Below are positions 6,567 to 6,586 of a stretch of 6,586 nt of DNA, piece after piece (the first letter of the stretch is position 1; each line of letters begins with the position of its first letter). The notes below the pieces were generated by a model. It saw nothing but the letters and a program-made list of their open reading frames with translations. It was not told the origin of the DNA and ran no database searches. The DNA lies in the NCBI GenBank assembly GCA_900547345.1, contig URGG01000099.1:1-6586 (forward strand). The letters run 5' to 3'. This DNA comes from an uncultured Collinsella sp. GTDB taxonomy: Bacteria > Actinomycetota > Coriobacteriia > Coriobacteriales > Coriobacteriaceae. Made by a program: the position numbers and the translations under genes.

Positions 6567-6586
6567 AAAAAGGGGGAGGCCGCGAG
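6567..6586 (-). terminator. probable right half of an intrinsic terminator of an upstream minus-strand gene (cut by the window edge)
   Basis: Read on the minus strand the edge is CTCGCGGCCTCCCCC followed by TTTTT. A C-rich arm running straight into five T residues is typical of the 3' half of an intrinsic terminator. The matching GGGGGAGGCC arm would have to lie just beyond 6586, so the hairpin cannot be confirmed here. If correct, the gene upstream of coaE is also on the minus strand and is a separate transcript, at least in part. Confidence 0.45.

Noticed and set aside
1..6586. Defence system, prophage, insertion sequence, CRISPR or tRNA
   Set aside because: No repeats, transposase or phage motifs, or cloverleaf-like sequence were seen. 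All long frames are accounted for by five ordinary genes.

Overview
The window looks like an ordinary chromosomal segment from a fairly GC-rich member of the Actinomycetota, most plausibly a gut Coriobacteriia (Collinsella-like). That assignment is inference. It rests on the coaE / uvrB neighbourhood familiar in Actinomycetota, the GC-rich codon use, the anaerobe-type pair of FAD oxidoreductases, and strong AAGGAG-type ribosome binding sites. No mobile element, CRISPR array, tRNA or rRNA is visible.

Left half, plus strand (2-2868): two genes for unrelated FAD-dependent oxidoreductases lie in tandem. The first (HI0933/TIGR00275-like) is cut by the left edge and lacks its N-terminal FAD-binding motif. 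The second (COG2509-like, 546 aa) is complete. An 80-bp gap between them holds a perfect TATAAT hexamer and a strong 10-bp GC hairpin followed by a T-rich stretch, just ahead of the second gene's ribosome binding site. Both genes are recognisable families with poorly defined substrates.

Middle (2869-2933): the plus-strand pair and the minus-strand operon converge on a long hairpin (2897-2928) that most likely terminates transcription from both sides.

Right half, minus strand (6441 down to 2934): a compact operon reads coaE (last step of coenzyme A synthesis), then a small membrane-anchored lytic transglycosylase, then uvrB (nucleotide excision repair). coaE and the transglycosylase overlap by 8 bases, and the second gene's ribosome binding site lies inside the end of coaE, which suggests translational coupling. 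A 51-bp gap separates the transglycosylase from uvrB. The three products act in unrelated processes, so the grouping looks like conserved gene order rather than one pathway.

Right edge (6442-6586): a lower-GC leader holds a candidate coaE promoter and, at the very edge, what looks like half of an intrinsic terminator of a further minus-strand gene.

I found no convincing undescribed system. The points most worth a second look are the hairpin that transcription must cross to reach the second flavoprotein gene, the changed motifs in the first flavoprotein and in CoaE, and the start-site choices dictated by ribosome binding sites.
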